From Aurantiochytrium sp. KH105 (lineage: Eukaryota > Sar > Bigyra > Thraustochytrida > Thraustochytriidae): 64,000 nucleotides of DNA. Each line of letters starts with the position of its first letter. Within the stretch, counting starts at the first letter, position 1. The translations under genes were made by a program, and so were the position numbers. Below, in pieces: positions 10,181 through 18,727 of this stretch. Under the pieces are notes generated by a model, which did not search any database, was not told where the DNA came from, and saw only the letters and a list, made by a program, of their open reading frames with translations. Location of the stretch: NCBI GenBank assembly GCA_003116975.1, contig BGKB01000176.1, positions 78,946-142,945 of the forward strand. Direction: 5' to 3'.

Positions 10181-10361
10181 GCGCACTTGCGCGGCGCCGA
10201 TAGCGCACTTGCGCCGCGGCCGAAGCGCACTTGCGCGCCGCCATAGCGCACTTGCGGGCTCGCAGCCACCCACCCTCCGCGCAGCCCACTTGCGCGTGGC
10301 GCGTCGCAAGTCGGGTATCCGCGCCAGGGTCACTTGCGCACGGCCGATAGCGCACTTGCGC
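10181..10361. promoter_or_regulatory. Phased array of GCGCACTTGCGC palindromes
   Basis: Seven copies of GCGCACTTGCGC or one-to-two-base variants start at 10181, 10203, 10225, 10246, 10284, 10328 and 10350. An inverted variant near 10303 occupies the slot between the fifth and sixth. Most intervals are 21-22 bp or a multiple (44 bp), so the sites lie on one face of the helix. The unit is an interrupted palindrome (GCGCA, two bases, TGCGC) with a CACTTG E-box-like core. The array is about 0.7 kb upstream of the CK2 beta start. A dimeric transcription-factor binding array is an inference. Confidence 0.55.
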
Positions 10362-12491
10362 CACCGCCCCAGCAACTGTTGTTTACAGTTGGCGCGTGGG
10401 ATCGCCTACACTCTCTCTCTCCCCTATCTGCTGCCTGCTCGTGTCCCCGGCAAGACACAGGTCGTGACACGGTGCGCGCGCGATGCGACGCCTCGCGTTG
10501 CCGTATGGTGGGACGAGGACTTTCGCAGCATTTTTCTGCAGCTTCATGATGATCTTCAAAGCTTCGCGGCGAGGCTGCCAGTTGGTTGCGGACCTTTGGC
10601 GAGCATGTCGTGTCGCTGCCAGCGCAGCAGCTGCAGCACGATCAGCCAGCCGAACGACTGCGTCCAGCACAAGCACCTCATCTATCCCACTGTCAGTCTC
10701 GCCATACTAGACTTGATAAGACGGAGACACAGAGATAATTATGGTATAATGAAGGTGGTGGTGATGATGGATGAGATGACTCGTAGGGGCAGCCGGTTGG
10801 GCCTCATGATCAAGCAAGTTCCGAGTCTCGACGCAACTTCTTGCACAGGCAACCCAAACAATCTACTACGATGATGGCTCGCTGACTGGCTGGTCCGATG
10901 GATGGATCGATGGCACGTGATGTGATGGAAGCACGAGCAGTCCTCGTCGGAATAAAAACGAAAAGGAAGATAAAGGAGGGTGTTATTGCAACAGAAAATA
11001 AAGTCGTTGAGCGCGCGCACCCAACGAAGCACGTTGCGCGCTGTGCCACCTGCGCTCTCCCTCGCTCGCTCTCTCACCTCTCACACTCTGCCGCTCTCGG
11101 GAGGGACTCTGCCGCGCCAAAGTGCCGCTTGCTCGGAACTGTGAAAAAAAGTTGTAAGGAAATGAAGCTAGGAGCGCGGCATGCGATGCGGCCCGGGCCA
11201 CGTCGGCAATTCGATCGATCGATTGGTCCGCGCCGGCTACAGGCCCTTTTTTCTTTCTCCTGATCAGACTTTCCGAGTCACGCTGCAGCAGCTGCTGCTG
11301 CTACTCCTGATGATCATGATGATGATATCGCTGATGATGCAGCCAGATGCGGCGCCTGCTGGCTGCACATAATCTCCCGACTCAACCAGGTCCAGCTGGA
11401 GATGAAAGAGGGCCCGGACACAAGCGGTCGCAACGCTAACAACGCCCAAGTAATAGGAAGCCAGAAGGAAATTAAAAGCAAGAAAAACGCGCGACGCAGA
11501 CTCATGCATTCGAGTCGCGCCCCTTCACGCGCGCGAGCTGTTGGCATCAGCGCATCGTCATTCTCGCTCCTCTCCACTTCATATACATACAGACAAACCA
11601 AACCATCTCCCTCCTCCTACAATACCACTCGTACGAAAGAAAGGAAAAGCTCGCACGAGGCCTCACCACCACCGGCCCGACCCCGCTGCTGCTTCCGCGC
11701 CGCTCGCTGCGCTGCCCTTCCTCACTTTCTACGTCTCGCCCGCCCAGTTATTCTCCCCCCCGTCCTCCTCTATTGCAAAGGAGGACAGCGGCGCGGAGAG
11801 ATCCGTTGGGCGGGGCTGGGGTCCCTCGGTTACAATAGGTCGGTTGGAAGGGCGCGGATCCGCCCAGTGAGCCCCTACCCAGAGGTAGAATCGCCAGTGG
11901 TATGGGTCGTGAAGTTGCTCTCTTGAATTCCACACTCGAAGCTACGAATAGTAAATCTATGGTTAACTGCGGGAAATATTTCTTGGTTTAGTCCCAAGCC
12001 TCGCCCCAAAGAGCTTACAGTGACGAATAGTCGTGTGAGCCGTTTCATTGGGGTGCGTTTTTTTATGGTCACTGGCCATAGATGGGGACGTCGATGGAAA
12101 TTCCAGTTCTCCGCGGACCTACGCCCTCTACGCTGCACTGTATTCTCTTGACCAATATAATAGGGCATCGAACGCAGTGGAAGAACCGCACGAAAGAGGC
12201 TGGTCGGGACGCGGCAGAGGGCGCGTGCTGTGGGGGACCCGGGGTGTCGGTTGAGCGGCGGGCGTTGAGGCGGGGCGAGGAGGCGGCACAGACTCTGCCG
12301 CCGAAGCGGGCGCGGAGAGGCCGGAGGAGGCGCAGCCTCGCAGCAAAACCCCTTCGCCTACGCACCAGCAGACCTTCTTCCCTGCTCGCACCCGCCCCGT
12401 CGCAGCAGCAGCAGCAGCAGCCGCAGCAACAGCAGCAGCAGCAAGCCAAGCACAGAGCCCGTCGCGCGCGCAAGACCAAAGTCCAAGCACC

Positions 12492-14306
12492 ATGCGTGAG
12501 GTCCTTCTCATCCACCTCGGCCGTAAGTTTTCCACGACGTAGAGAGCAGGGTTGGGCGCAATGCAGAGCGTCGATCGCTGGCACCCTTTCGATCGTTCGT
12601 TCCTTCTTTCGATTGAGAGAAGAACTTGCCGCATGCCACGTGCCATGTCATGCCAAGCCAAGCCGCACTTGCTCGTTTGAGAGTCCGAGCGTGCCTTGCC
12701 TGCGCCCGATGCGAGGCAGGCAGGTCTCGTGCCTTGTGGTGCTTACCTTTGCCTAGACCCATCTCGCGCAAAGGACCGTTGCGGTTCTTCGCGTTTAGCA
12801 GGAAAGAGGAGAAAGAAAGCAAAACACGGACCCGAGAATAGGAAGGCACGCGCGCGCGCATACGAGAGAGAAAGAGAGAGAGGGAGGGAGAGAGAGACAG
12901 GAAAGGAAAGGAAAGAAAGGAGAGAAAGACTGACGCATGGGCTCGTTCATAATGAATGATTCGACTGATTCACAGAGGCCGGTTGCCAGATCGGTAACGC
13001 CTGCTGGGAGCTCTTCTGCCTCGAGCACGGCATCCAGCCCGACGGCCAGAAGCCCAGCTGCTCGCAGGAGGCCGACGGCAACGTCGATGACTCGTTCAAC
13101 ACCTTCTTTAGCGAGACCGGCGCCGGCAAGTACGTGCCCCGCTGCGTGATGGTTGACCTGGAGCCGACCGTCGTCGACGAGGTCCGCACCGGCACCTACC
13201 GCCAGCTCTACCACCCCGAGCAGCTCATCTCCGGCAAGGAGGATGCCGCTAACAACTACGCCCGTGGCCACTACACCATCGGCAAGGAGATCGTTGACCT
13301 CGTCCTCGACCGCATCCGCAAGCTCGCCGACAACTGCACTGGTCTCCAGGGCTTTATGGTCTTCCACTCGTTTGGTGGCGGTACCGGTGCCGGTTTCGGC
13401 TCGCTCCTCCTCGAGCGCCTCTCCATCGACTACGGCAAGAAGTCCAAGGTCGAGTTCGCTGTCTACCCCTCGCCCCAGGTCTCGACCGCCGTCGTCGAGC
13501 CGTACAACTCGGTCCTCTGCTCGCACACCATGCTCGAGCACTCTGATGTCGCTTTTATGATTGATAACGAGGCCATGTACGACATCTGCCGCCGCAACCT
13601 CGACATCGAGCGCCCCACCTACACCAACCTCAACCGTCTCGTCGCTCAGTGCATCTCTTCCATCACTGCCTCGCTCCGTTTCGAGGGCCAGCTTAACGTC
13701 GATCTTACCGAGTTCCAGACCAACCTGGTCCCGTACCCGCGTATCTCCTTCCCCCTCTGCTCCTTCGCGCCCGTCATCGCGGCCGAGAAGGCCTACCACG
13801 AGAAGATGTCGGTGGGCGACATCACCAACTCGGTCTTCGAGCCTGCCAACATGATGGTCAAGTGCGACCCTCGCCATGGCAAGTACATGGCCTGCTGCGT
13901 CATGTACCGTGGTGATGTCGTCCCCAAGGACGTCAACGCCGCCATCGCCACCGTCAAGACCAAGCGCACCATTCAGTTCGTCGACTGGTGCCCCACTGGC
14001 TTCAAGGTCGGCATCAACTACCAGCCCCCCACCGTTGTCCCGGGTGGCGATCTTGCCAAGGTGCAGCGCGCGGTCACCATGATCTCCAACACCACCGCTA
14101 TCGGCGAGGTCACCTCGCGCATGGATCACAAGTTCGATCTCATGTACGCCAAGCGTGCCTTCGTCCACTGGTACGTCGGTGAGGGTATGGAGGAGGGTGA
14201 GTTCTCGGAGGCCCGCGAGGATCTTGCCGCCCTCGAGAAGGATTACGAGGAGGTCGGCGCCGAGACCGCCGAGGGCGAGGACGAGGAGGAGGGCGAGGAG
14301 TTCTAA
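12492..14306 (+). CDS. Alpha-tubulin (two exons)
   Basis: The 453-aa product is alpha-tubulin, the minus-end half of the microtubule heterodimer. Exon 1 is 12492-12522 ([10 protein letters not shown] plus one base), the GTAAGT...CACAG intron is 12523-12975, and exon 2 is 12976-14306 (phase 1). The GTP-binding loop [13 protein letters not shown], the alpha-specific helix [21 protein letters not shown] and an acidic tail are all present. Two departures stand out. The acetylation-loop position 40 is Ser (codon 13062-13064) in a loop two residues longer than usual, so Lys40 is missing. The C-terminus is EEF rather than EEY. The intron is purine-rich (GA and GGAA runs) with CTGAT just before the acceptor. 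It converges with U2AF35. Confidence 0.97.
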
Positions 14307-14723
14307 GCGCGCACGTCTCGCGATGAAGCGGGAGGCAGAGGATAAAACAACCAAACCAAACAAAAACAAACAGAAAGGTAATGGGAACGCGCGCTCTGTA
14401 CCTTCACACAAAATTGCTCGAGTGCTGTCTGCTCCTCCTTTTTGCCTCTTGCCACCTGTTTACTCTTTCCTCTCTTTTTTGTTGCCAACAGGCGCACGAG
14501 CGCGCTTGTGTGCGACAAACCTAATCCTACTCTTTTGCTGCTGATGCTCTAAGTTGTTTACTCACACATCTTCTCTTTTTCCCTTATATCATACTACTTT
14601 ACTTGCTACTACCTTGGGACTTGCTTCGCAAGTTGATAGGATTGACGACAATTGGTGTGGCCCACCTCAAAAGGCCGTATTACGAATAGACTCGCGGAAG
14701 ACACGCATAAAATTTCAAGTTAT
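14307..14723. other. Convergent 3' UTRs of alpha-tubulin and U2AF35
   Basis: A 417-bp gap between two stop codons on opposite strands. It is AT-richer and pyrimidine-rich. No additional gene is seen. Confidence 0.6.
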
Positions 14724-15611
14724 CTATCGACGATCATGGCCCCCATGGCGCCGCTCTCGAGGCGGCGGTGACCGCGACCTGACCGAGCTTCGGCCGCCAT
14801 ACGATCGCGAGTCACGCTCATATGAACGTGACCGTGACCTGCCCCGGCGTCGAGAGCGGTATGCCGGACTTGGCGACCGGCTCGGCGATCGCCGCCTGCG
14901 CAGCTCGGTACTTCGTTGACCCTTGTACGGCTGATCTTCGAAAAGATCGTCTTTCAAACGACGGTCAAGGGGTTTGACGTGCATGTAGCTGCACGCACCG
15001 CCACGATCGCACTCGCGACGGTCGTACTGCCGGCAGCGAGATAGTGAAAAATCGGTCACAGGCACGAACTCTGCGTCCAACCGCTTGCCCTGGTAGTATC
15101 TCCCTGAGACGAGCTTGCGACACTTGTCGGCATCCTCCTCGTCAAAAAACTTAATGTACACGTTGCCCATCATATGGTCGCACAAATTGTCGCAGACAAC
15201 AATGTCGTCCACTTCACCCGCCTTGCTGACCTCTTCGAACATATCCACATAGAACTCTTCAAAGTTCGGGTCGCGCTCCGCGGACGAGGCTCGTTTAGGG
15301 ATCAGCGAACCGTCCTTTCGCTCCGCAACCTTTGCTGCCAACGGGTTGGGATACATGCCCGGGATCATCACCGTCTGGCTGAAGGCCGGCTTGTTGTGCG
15401 CGCGGTCGCACTTGTCGCCGTGCCTGCACACGCCCATCTTGATGTAGAACGTGCAGTTATGGCGATCCTGCTCCGTTCCATAGATGCGCGCCAAGCCCCG
15501 CGCCCCGCCGTGCCCGTGCCTGGACCCATGGCCGCCTCTGCGGTCGCCGTAGTCCCCGCGCGAGTAGCTCTCCTCGCGCCGCCACTCGCTGCCGCCGCGC
15601 CCGTAGCTCAT
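14724..15611 (-). CDS. U2AF1: Splicing factor U2AF small subunit (U2AF35)
   Basis: The 295-aa protein is the small subunit of U2AF, which reads the AG at 3' splice sites. The first CCCH zinc finger uses Cys53, Cys62, Cys68 and His72 (CTFYIKMGVCRHGDKC). It is followed by NKPAFSQT, then the atypical RRM (UHM) ending in GNVYIKFFDEEDA. The second CCCH finger is CRQYDRRECDRGGACSYMH. The tail is an Arg/Ser-rich domain (SRSPSPAYRSRRRGRSRSRS). The residue after the third zinc cysteine, Ser34 in the human protein, is Asp69 here (codon 15405-15407). The ATG at 15609-15611 was chosen; the upstream poly-Gly extension starts at a non-ATG codon and is encoded by a CGG repeat. Confidence 0.95.
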   Translation of the reverse strand: MSYGRGGSEWRREESYSRGDYGDRRGGHGSRHGHGGARGLARIYGTEQDRHNCTFYIKMGVCRHGDKCDRAHNKPAFSQTVMIPGMYPNPLAAKVAERKDGSLIPKRASSAERDPNFEEFYVDMFEEVSKAGEVDDIVVCDNLCDHMMGNVYIKFFDEEDADKCRKLVSGRYYQGKRLDAEFVPVTDFSLSRCRQYDRRECDRGGACSYMHVKPLDRRLKDDLFEDQPYKGQRSTELRRRRSPSRSPSPAYRSRRRGRSRSRSYERDSRSYGGRSSVRSRSPPPRERRHGGHDRR

Positions 15612-15683
15612 CTTCTCCAATTCTTTCGACCCCTTCTGCCTCCGCTCGCCGCGAACGAAGGAAGAGCGGCCTCGCGCTCTCGC

Positions 15684-15714
<31 letters not shown>

Positions 15715-16312
15715 TCTTCCGCCGCGCCGCTGGACACGCGAGCTCGCGCGCGCTTTGCAGGTCTGTCTCGCCCGCCGTCTCGCCCTCCTTCGCCTTGCTT
15801 GGAATCGATTGATCAGCCTCGGCGACGCCGCAGCGCGGGCAGGGAGGGGCGCGGCGCGCGCGGCCCGGCGGCGTGCAGTGCAGAGGAGGCCGCGCGAGCG
15901 CCGCGGGGTCCGTGTCTGCGTCGCGACGCAGCAGCGGCAGCGGGCGGGCGGGCGGGGGGAGACAGATCCTTCGCGGGCCACGGTTTGCAGTGGCTGACTC
16001 GTGTCGAGGCCTTTTTCAAACCATTGTTTCAAAACCCCAAGTGGAGCGAGTTTTAGGCGAAGGCAAACGCGCAACTCCGGCCGACGTGCCGTGCCGCGCC
16101 GCGCCGTGCAACGCCGGGCCGCGCCGTACCGTGCTCTGCCTTACCTCGCTGTGCCGAAGAGGCCGCGCGTCGGGCGTACGAGCTATCTTATCTTATCTAT
16201 CTGTCGATCGTCTCCTCGTCGGCGCGCGAGAACGAGCCTCAGGGCTCGCGAAGCCCAGACGCTCGAAGCCGTCGAGCTCGGTCCACGACGAGCTGTACAG
16301 GCCAAAGGAAAG
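15612..16312. promoter_or_regulatory. Bidirectional promoter region (U2AF35 / unknown membrane protein)
   Basis: About 700 bp between two divergent start codons. It holds a CGC/CCG-rich repeat (about 15690-15720) and a run of GCCGCGCCGTGC-like units near 16088-16135. No separate gene is recognised. Confidence 0.5.
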
Positions 16313-18424
16313 ATGAGGGCGCCTCTAGCGAGGAGTATGCTGTTCATACGAGCAGGCCCTGGCCCACTTCGTGCGTTTGCCCGGGGAACGCAAGCACAGC
16401 CCCTCGGCCAAGCGAAACGCGGACTCGCCTTTTATCGCCAGGTCGACTTCCCGCCGCGGCCTTCGCTCGCTCTCGGGTTCTTCGTGGTCTTCATGGCCGG
16501 CTCGCAATTCGTTGAGCACGCTCTGGACCTTGCTGACACTGATGGCGAGGCAGCCGAGTGGGTTCGCAAGGCTGAAACCGAGGCCTGGGGCCTTCAGCGC
16601 ACCGAGGAGGCGCTGCACGACCTCCATGACAGCCTTCGCATCAACCACGGCAAAACCTACTCTTATTTTCTCAATGCAGCGCCCATTCTACTTCGAGAAA
16701 ATGTCCTACACAAGGCCATCCTCTCGGGACTTCGGTCCGAGGAACCCTCCATCGTTGATCCTTCGGCGAACTTGCTCTGCGATCTCGTCTCGCAGCGCCG
16801 CGTGGCCAAAAAGGTTTTGCAAGATTCCGAGCTCGTCGACGCTCTCGTTACGGCGCTCACGCAGTGGCACGAATCTGTCTGTCTCGATTGTGGCGATCCA
16901 GTCTCGGCGCTCGATGTCCTCGTCCGCAGCATCGGTTCGCTCGCAGATATGGACGTCGAGGAGCGCCGCTACAACAAGGAAGCTTCTGTATCCGCCCTTG
17001 ACTCACACGTAGAATCCCTTGTCCCAGTGCTTAACAAGCTTGCGTCGCTCGTGGAGAGCGGTCGTAAAGATTTGCGTGCATCGATTATGGGCACCGGACC
17101 TGGATCCTTTCAGGTCCAAGGATCTTTTCGCGTAGGTGGAAGCGGCGGGCACCGTGGCTCAGGAGCGGACAGGATTTCTCATGCCGACAGCATTCGCTTG
17201 GAAATATGGTACCAAGACCTTGGATTCGCACTTGCGCGTCTCTCGGAGAAACTCATTCGAATGCATCCGGAAATTGCTCCTAGCCTTGTTCCCACCTTTA
17301 CTGCGCTCGCGCGCGGTCTCGGCACGCACGATCTCTATAGCAGACTGCAGGACCGCGACTGGGAGGAGGTGCTGCTCACTGCGCCCACGCTCGATCTTGG
17401 TCTCGAAATCTTCAAGAACATTCCCGACACGCAGCGACAGGCCCCAGACACCGTTCCCAACCTGGACTGGATGTACATGCAGCGCGTTCGCCCAAGCTTC
17501 GAAGAGGTAAGAAAATCGGGATGGATGCAGTTCATTCGTCGTCTCGAAAAGGCAGAGGAATACCTTGACCCATTCATGTCCATTATTGCAGCCGGTATTA
17601 TTGGGTTCTGCTGGGGCGCCTTACGTACCCTTGTGGCGCTACGCGGTGTCTCGGATCCAGCAACGATTACAGAGCGGCCTCCGCCCTCGTGGCTTGACGC
17701 GTACCGCACAGGCACGCCCGTGGCGCAGCCTCCCCCTTCCAATGTCGTCGTCCCGCCGTCGGCGGCTGCGCCACCACCCTCCGTTGGAGGTCCCGGGGCT
17801 CCTTCCTATAATGTGCGGCCCAATGCACCTTCGCCCACGGCTCACAGCGTTCCTGGATACCCTGGAGGACCAGGGCCCGCACCTGGAGCAGGTCCTGCCT
17901 TTGGCGGTTCCGCGCCGCCGCAAGCGGGCTTTGGTCCTGGGCAACATGCGCCAGGTCCGCAGACCATCGCACCGAATGGCGGCCAGCCCCACATGGGCGC
18001 CCCCGGACCGGGCGCTCACCCGTCGCCTCCGCCTCCAAGCCAAATGGGATCGCAAAGTGCATATGTACCTGGAACTGGCGCTTCTTCAAACAATTGGAAA
18101 CGTGCCATGGCCATGCGCTACGGACGAGTCGCGGCAACTGGATCGATGATTCTTGTCGGTCTGCATGAGGCCTCGAAAATTGCAAGCTCGACCGTCTGGC
18201 TCGAGGAAGGCAGCAATCAGCTTTTACTTTCGGGTGTCAAGGTACTTGCCGATGTGGGTGCTATGCTTTTTGTGTTTTTCAATGCTCCGTATTCCTTTGT
18301 ACCAACGACGCTCACTATGCTGCTCTCTCAGGACTTTGACTTTAGCGACCGGGTTCTGCTTGAGAGCTCGTGGGGATTTCCTGGCGGAGGAGGGGGCCGG
18401 GGTGGCGACGAGCACAGCGTGTGA
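16313..18424 (+). CDS. Unrecognised membrane protein with mitochondrial-type N-terminus
   Basis: I do not recognise this 703-aa protein. It begins with an Arg-rich, acid-free stretch (MRAPLARSMLFIRAGPGP...) typical of a mitochondrial presequence, then a hydrophobic segment LALGFFVVFMAG near residue 55. Residues about 60-400 are helical and Leu-rich, resembling ARM/HEAT-type solenoids. A second hydrophobic stretch (FMSIIAAGIIGFCWGALRTL) follows near residue 425. A Pro/Gly/Ala-rich linker spans about 460-590. The C-terminus has two more hydrophobic stretches (ATGSMILVGLHEA; VGAMLFVFFNAPYSF) and ends in a Gly-rich tail. The ATG at 16313 was chosen because it starts the presequence; the frame is open further upstream. 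A mitochondrial inner-membrane location is inferred. It is divergent from U2AF35 and convergent with PhoD. Confidence 0.75.
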   Translation: MRAPLARSMLFIRAGPGPLRAFARGTQAQPLGQAKRGLAFYRQVDFPPRPSLALGFFVVFMAGSQFVEHALDLADTDGEAAEWVRKAETEAWGLQRTEEALHDLHDSLRINHGKTYSYFLNAAPILLRENVLHKAILSGLRSEEPSIVDPSANLLCDLVSQRRVAKKVLQDSELVDALVTALTQWHESVCLDCGDPVSALDVLVRSIGSLADMDVEERRYNKEASVSALDSHVESLVPVLNKLASLVESGRKDLRASIMGTGPGSFQVQGSFRVGGSGGHRGSGADRISHADSIRLEIWYQDLGFALARLSEKLIRMHPEIAPSLVPTFTALARGLGTHDLYSRLQDRDWEEVLLTAPTLDLGLEIFKNIPDTQRQAPDTVPNLDWMYMQRVRPSFEEVRKSGWMQFIRRLEKAEEYLDPFMSIIAAGIIGFCWGALRTLVALRGVSDPATITERPPPSWLDAYRTGTPVAQPPPSNVVVPPSAAAPPPSVGGPGAPSYNVRPNAPSPTAHSVPGYPGGPGPAPGAGPAFGGSAPPQAGFGPGQHAPGPQTIAPNGGQPHMGAPGPGAHPSPPPPSQMGSQSAYVPGTGASSNNWKRAMAMRYGRVAATGSMILVGLHEASKIASSTVWLEEGSNQLLLSGVKVLADVGAMLFVFFNAPYSFVPTTLTMLLSQDFDFSDRVLLESSWGFPGGGGGRGGDEHSV

Positions 18425-18727
18425 GCTTCGTTTCGCGCCGTGTACCTTTTCATTCGTCCTCTCTCGCCCGCGAGGATTCCTTCTTTTTAGCATTCTAGCA
18501 CGGTCCAACATAACGCAATCATGCTTTGCCTTGACCTCTTCAATTGTTGGCATGAGCAAATATCTGCTTTCTTCACTGACATTGCTATTTCATGCATTCA
18601 AATCAAGTTGTGAAAATTGTGAGTGGAAGGATTATTTTCATGTTTCTTCGTCTCTTTCCGAGAAAGGCATACTCGGTGTGTCAACTTTCGCGAAAGAAGA
18701 GGGTGAAGAAGGGAATTGTTTCGGTCG
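18425..18727. other. Convergent 3' UTRs
   Basis: About 300 bp between the stop codons of the unknown membrane protein and the PhoD-like gene. No gene is seen. Confidence 0.6.

Larger units (their letters stand above)
9469..12491. other. Repeat-rich intergenic region between CK2 beta and alpha-tubulin
   Basis: About 3 kb without a gene I can support. It carries GAAT/GGAT repeats (about 9893-9920), a (CTCTG)n microsatellite, the phased palindrome array and CAG repeats (about 12402-12442) close to the tubulin start. Several short open frames around 10383-10874 on both strands have no recognisable motif. CCAATATAATAG at about 12153-12164 is a possible TATA-like element for the tubulin gene, which I cannot confirm. 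Confidence 0.45.

Noticed and set aside
10383-10874. Small frames on both strands in the CK2 beta/tubulin gap
   Set aside because: Three overlapping frames look equally open and none has a motif, signal peptide or intron support.
11740-12070. Possible structured RNA with inverted repeats (GGATCC region)
   Set aside because: Some local inverted repeats are present, but no snRNA, SRP RNA or 5S signature matched by eye.
12795-14411. A 538-codon open frame antisense to alpha-tubulin
   Set aside because: It lies wholly opposite a highly conserved gene and shows the Val/Leu/Asp/Gly-rich composition that GC-ending codons give on the other strand.
15612-15737. N-terminal poly-Gly extension of U2AF35
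   Set aside because: Starts at a non-ATG codon and is encoded by a CGG repeat; the ATG at 15611 gives a normal N-terminus.
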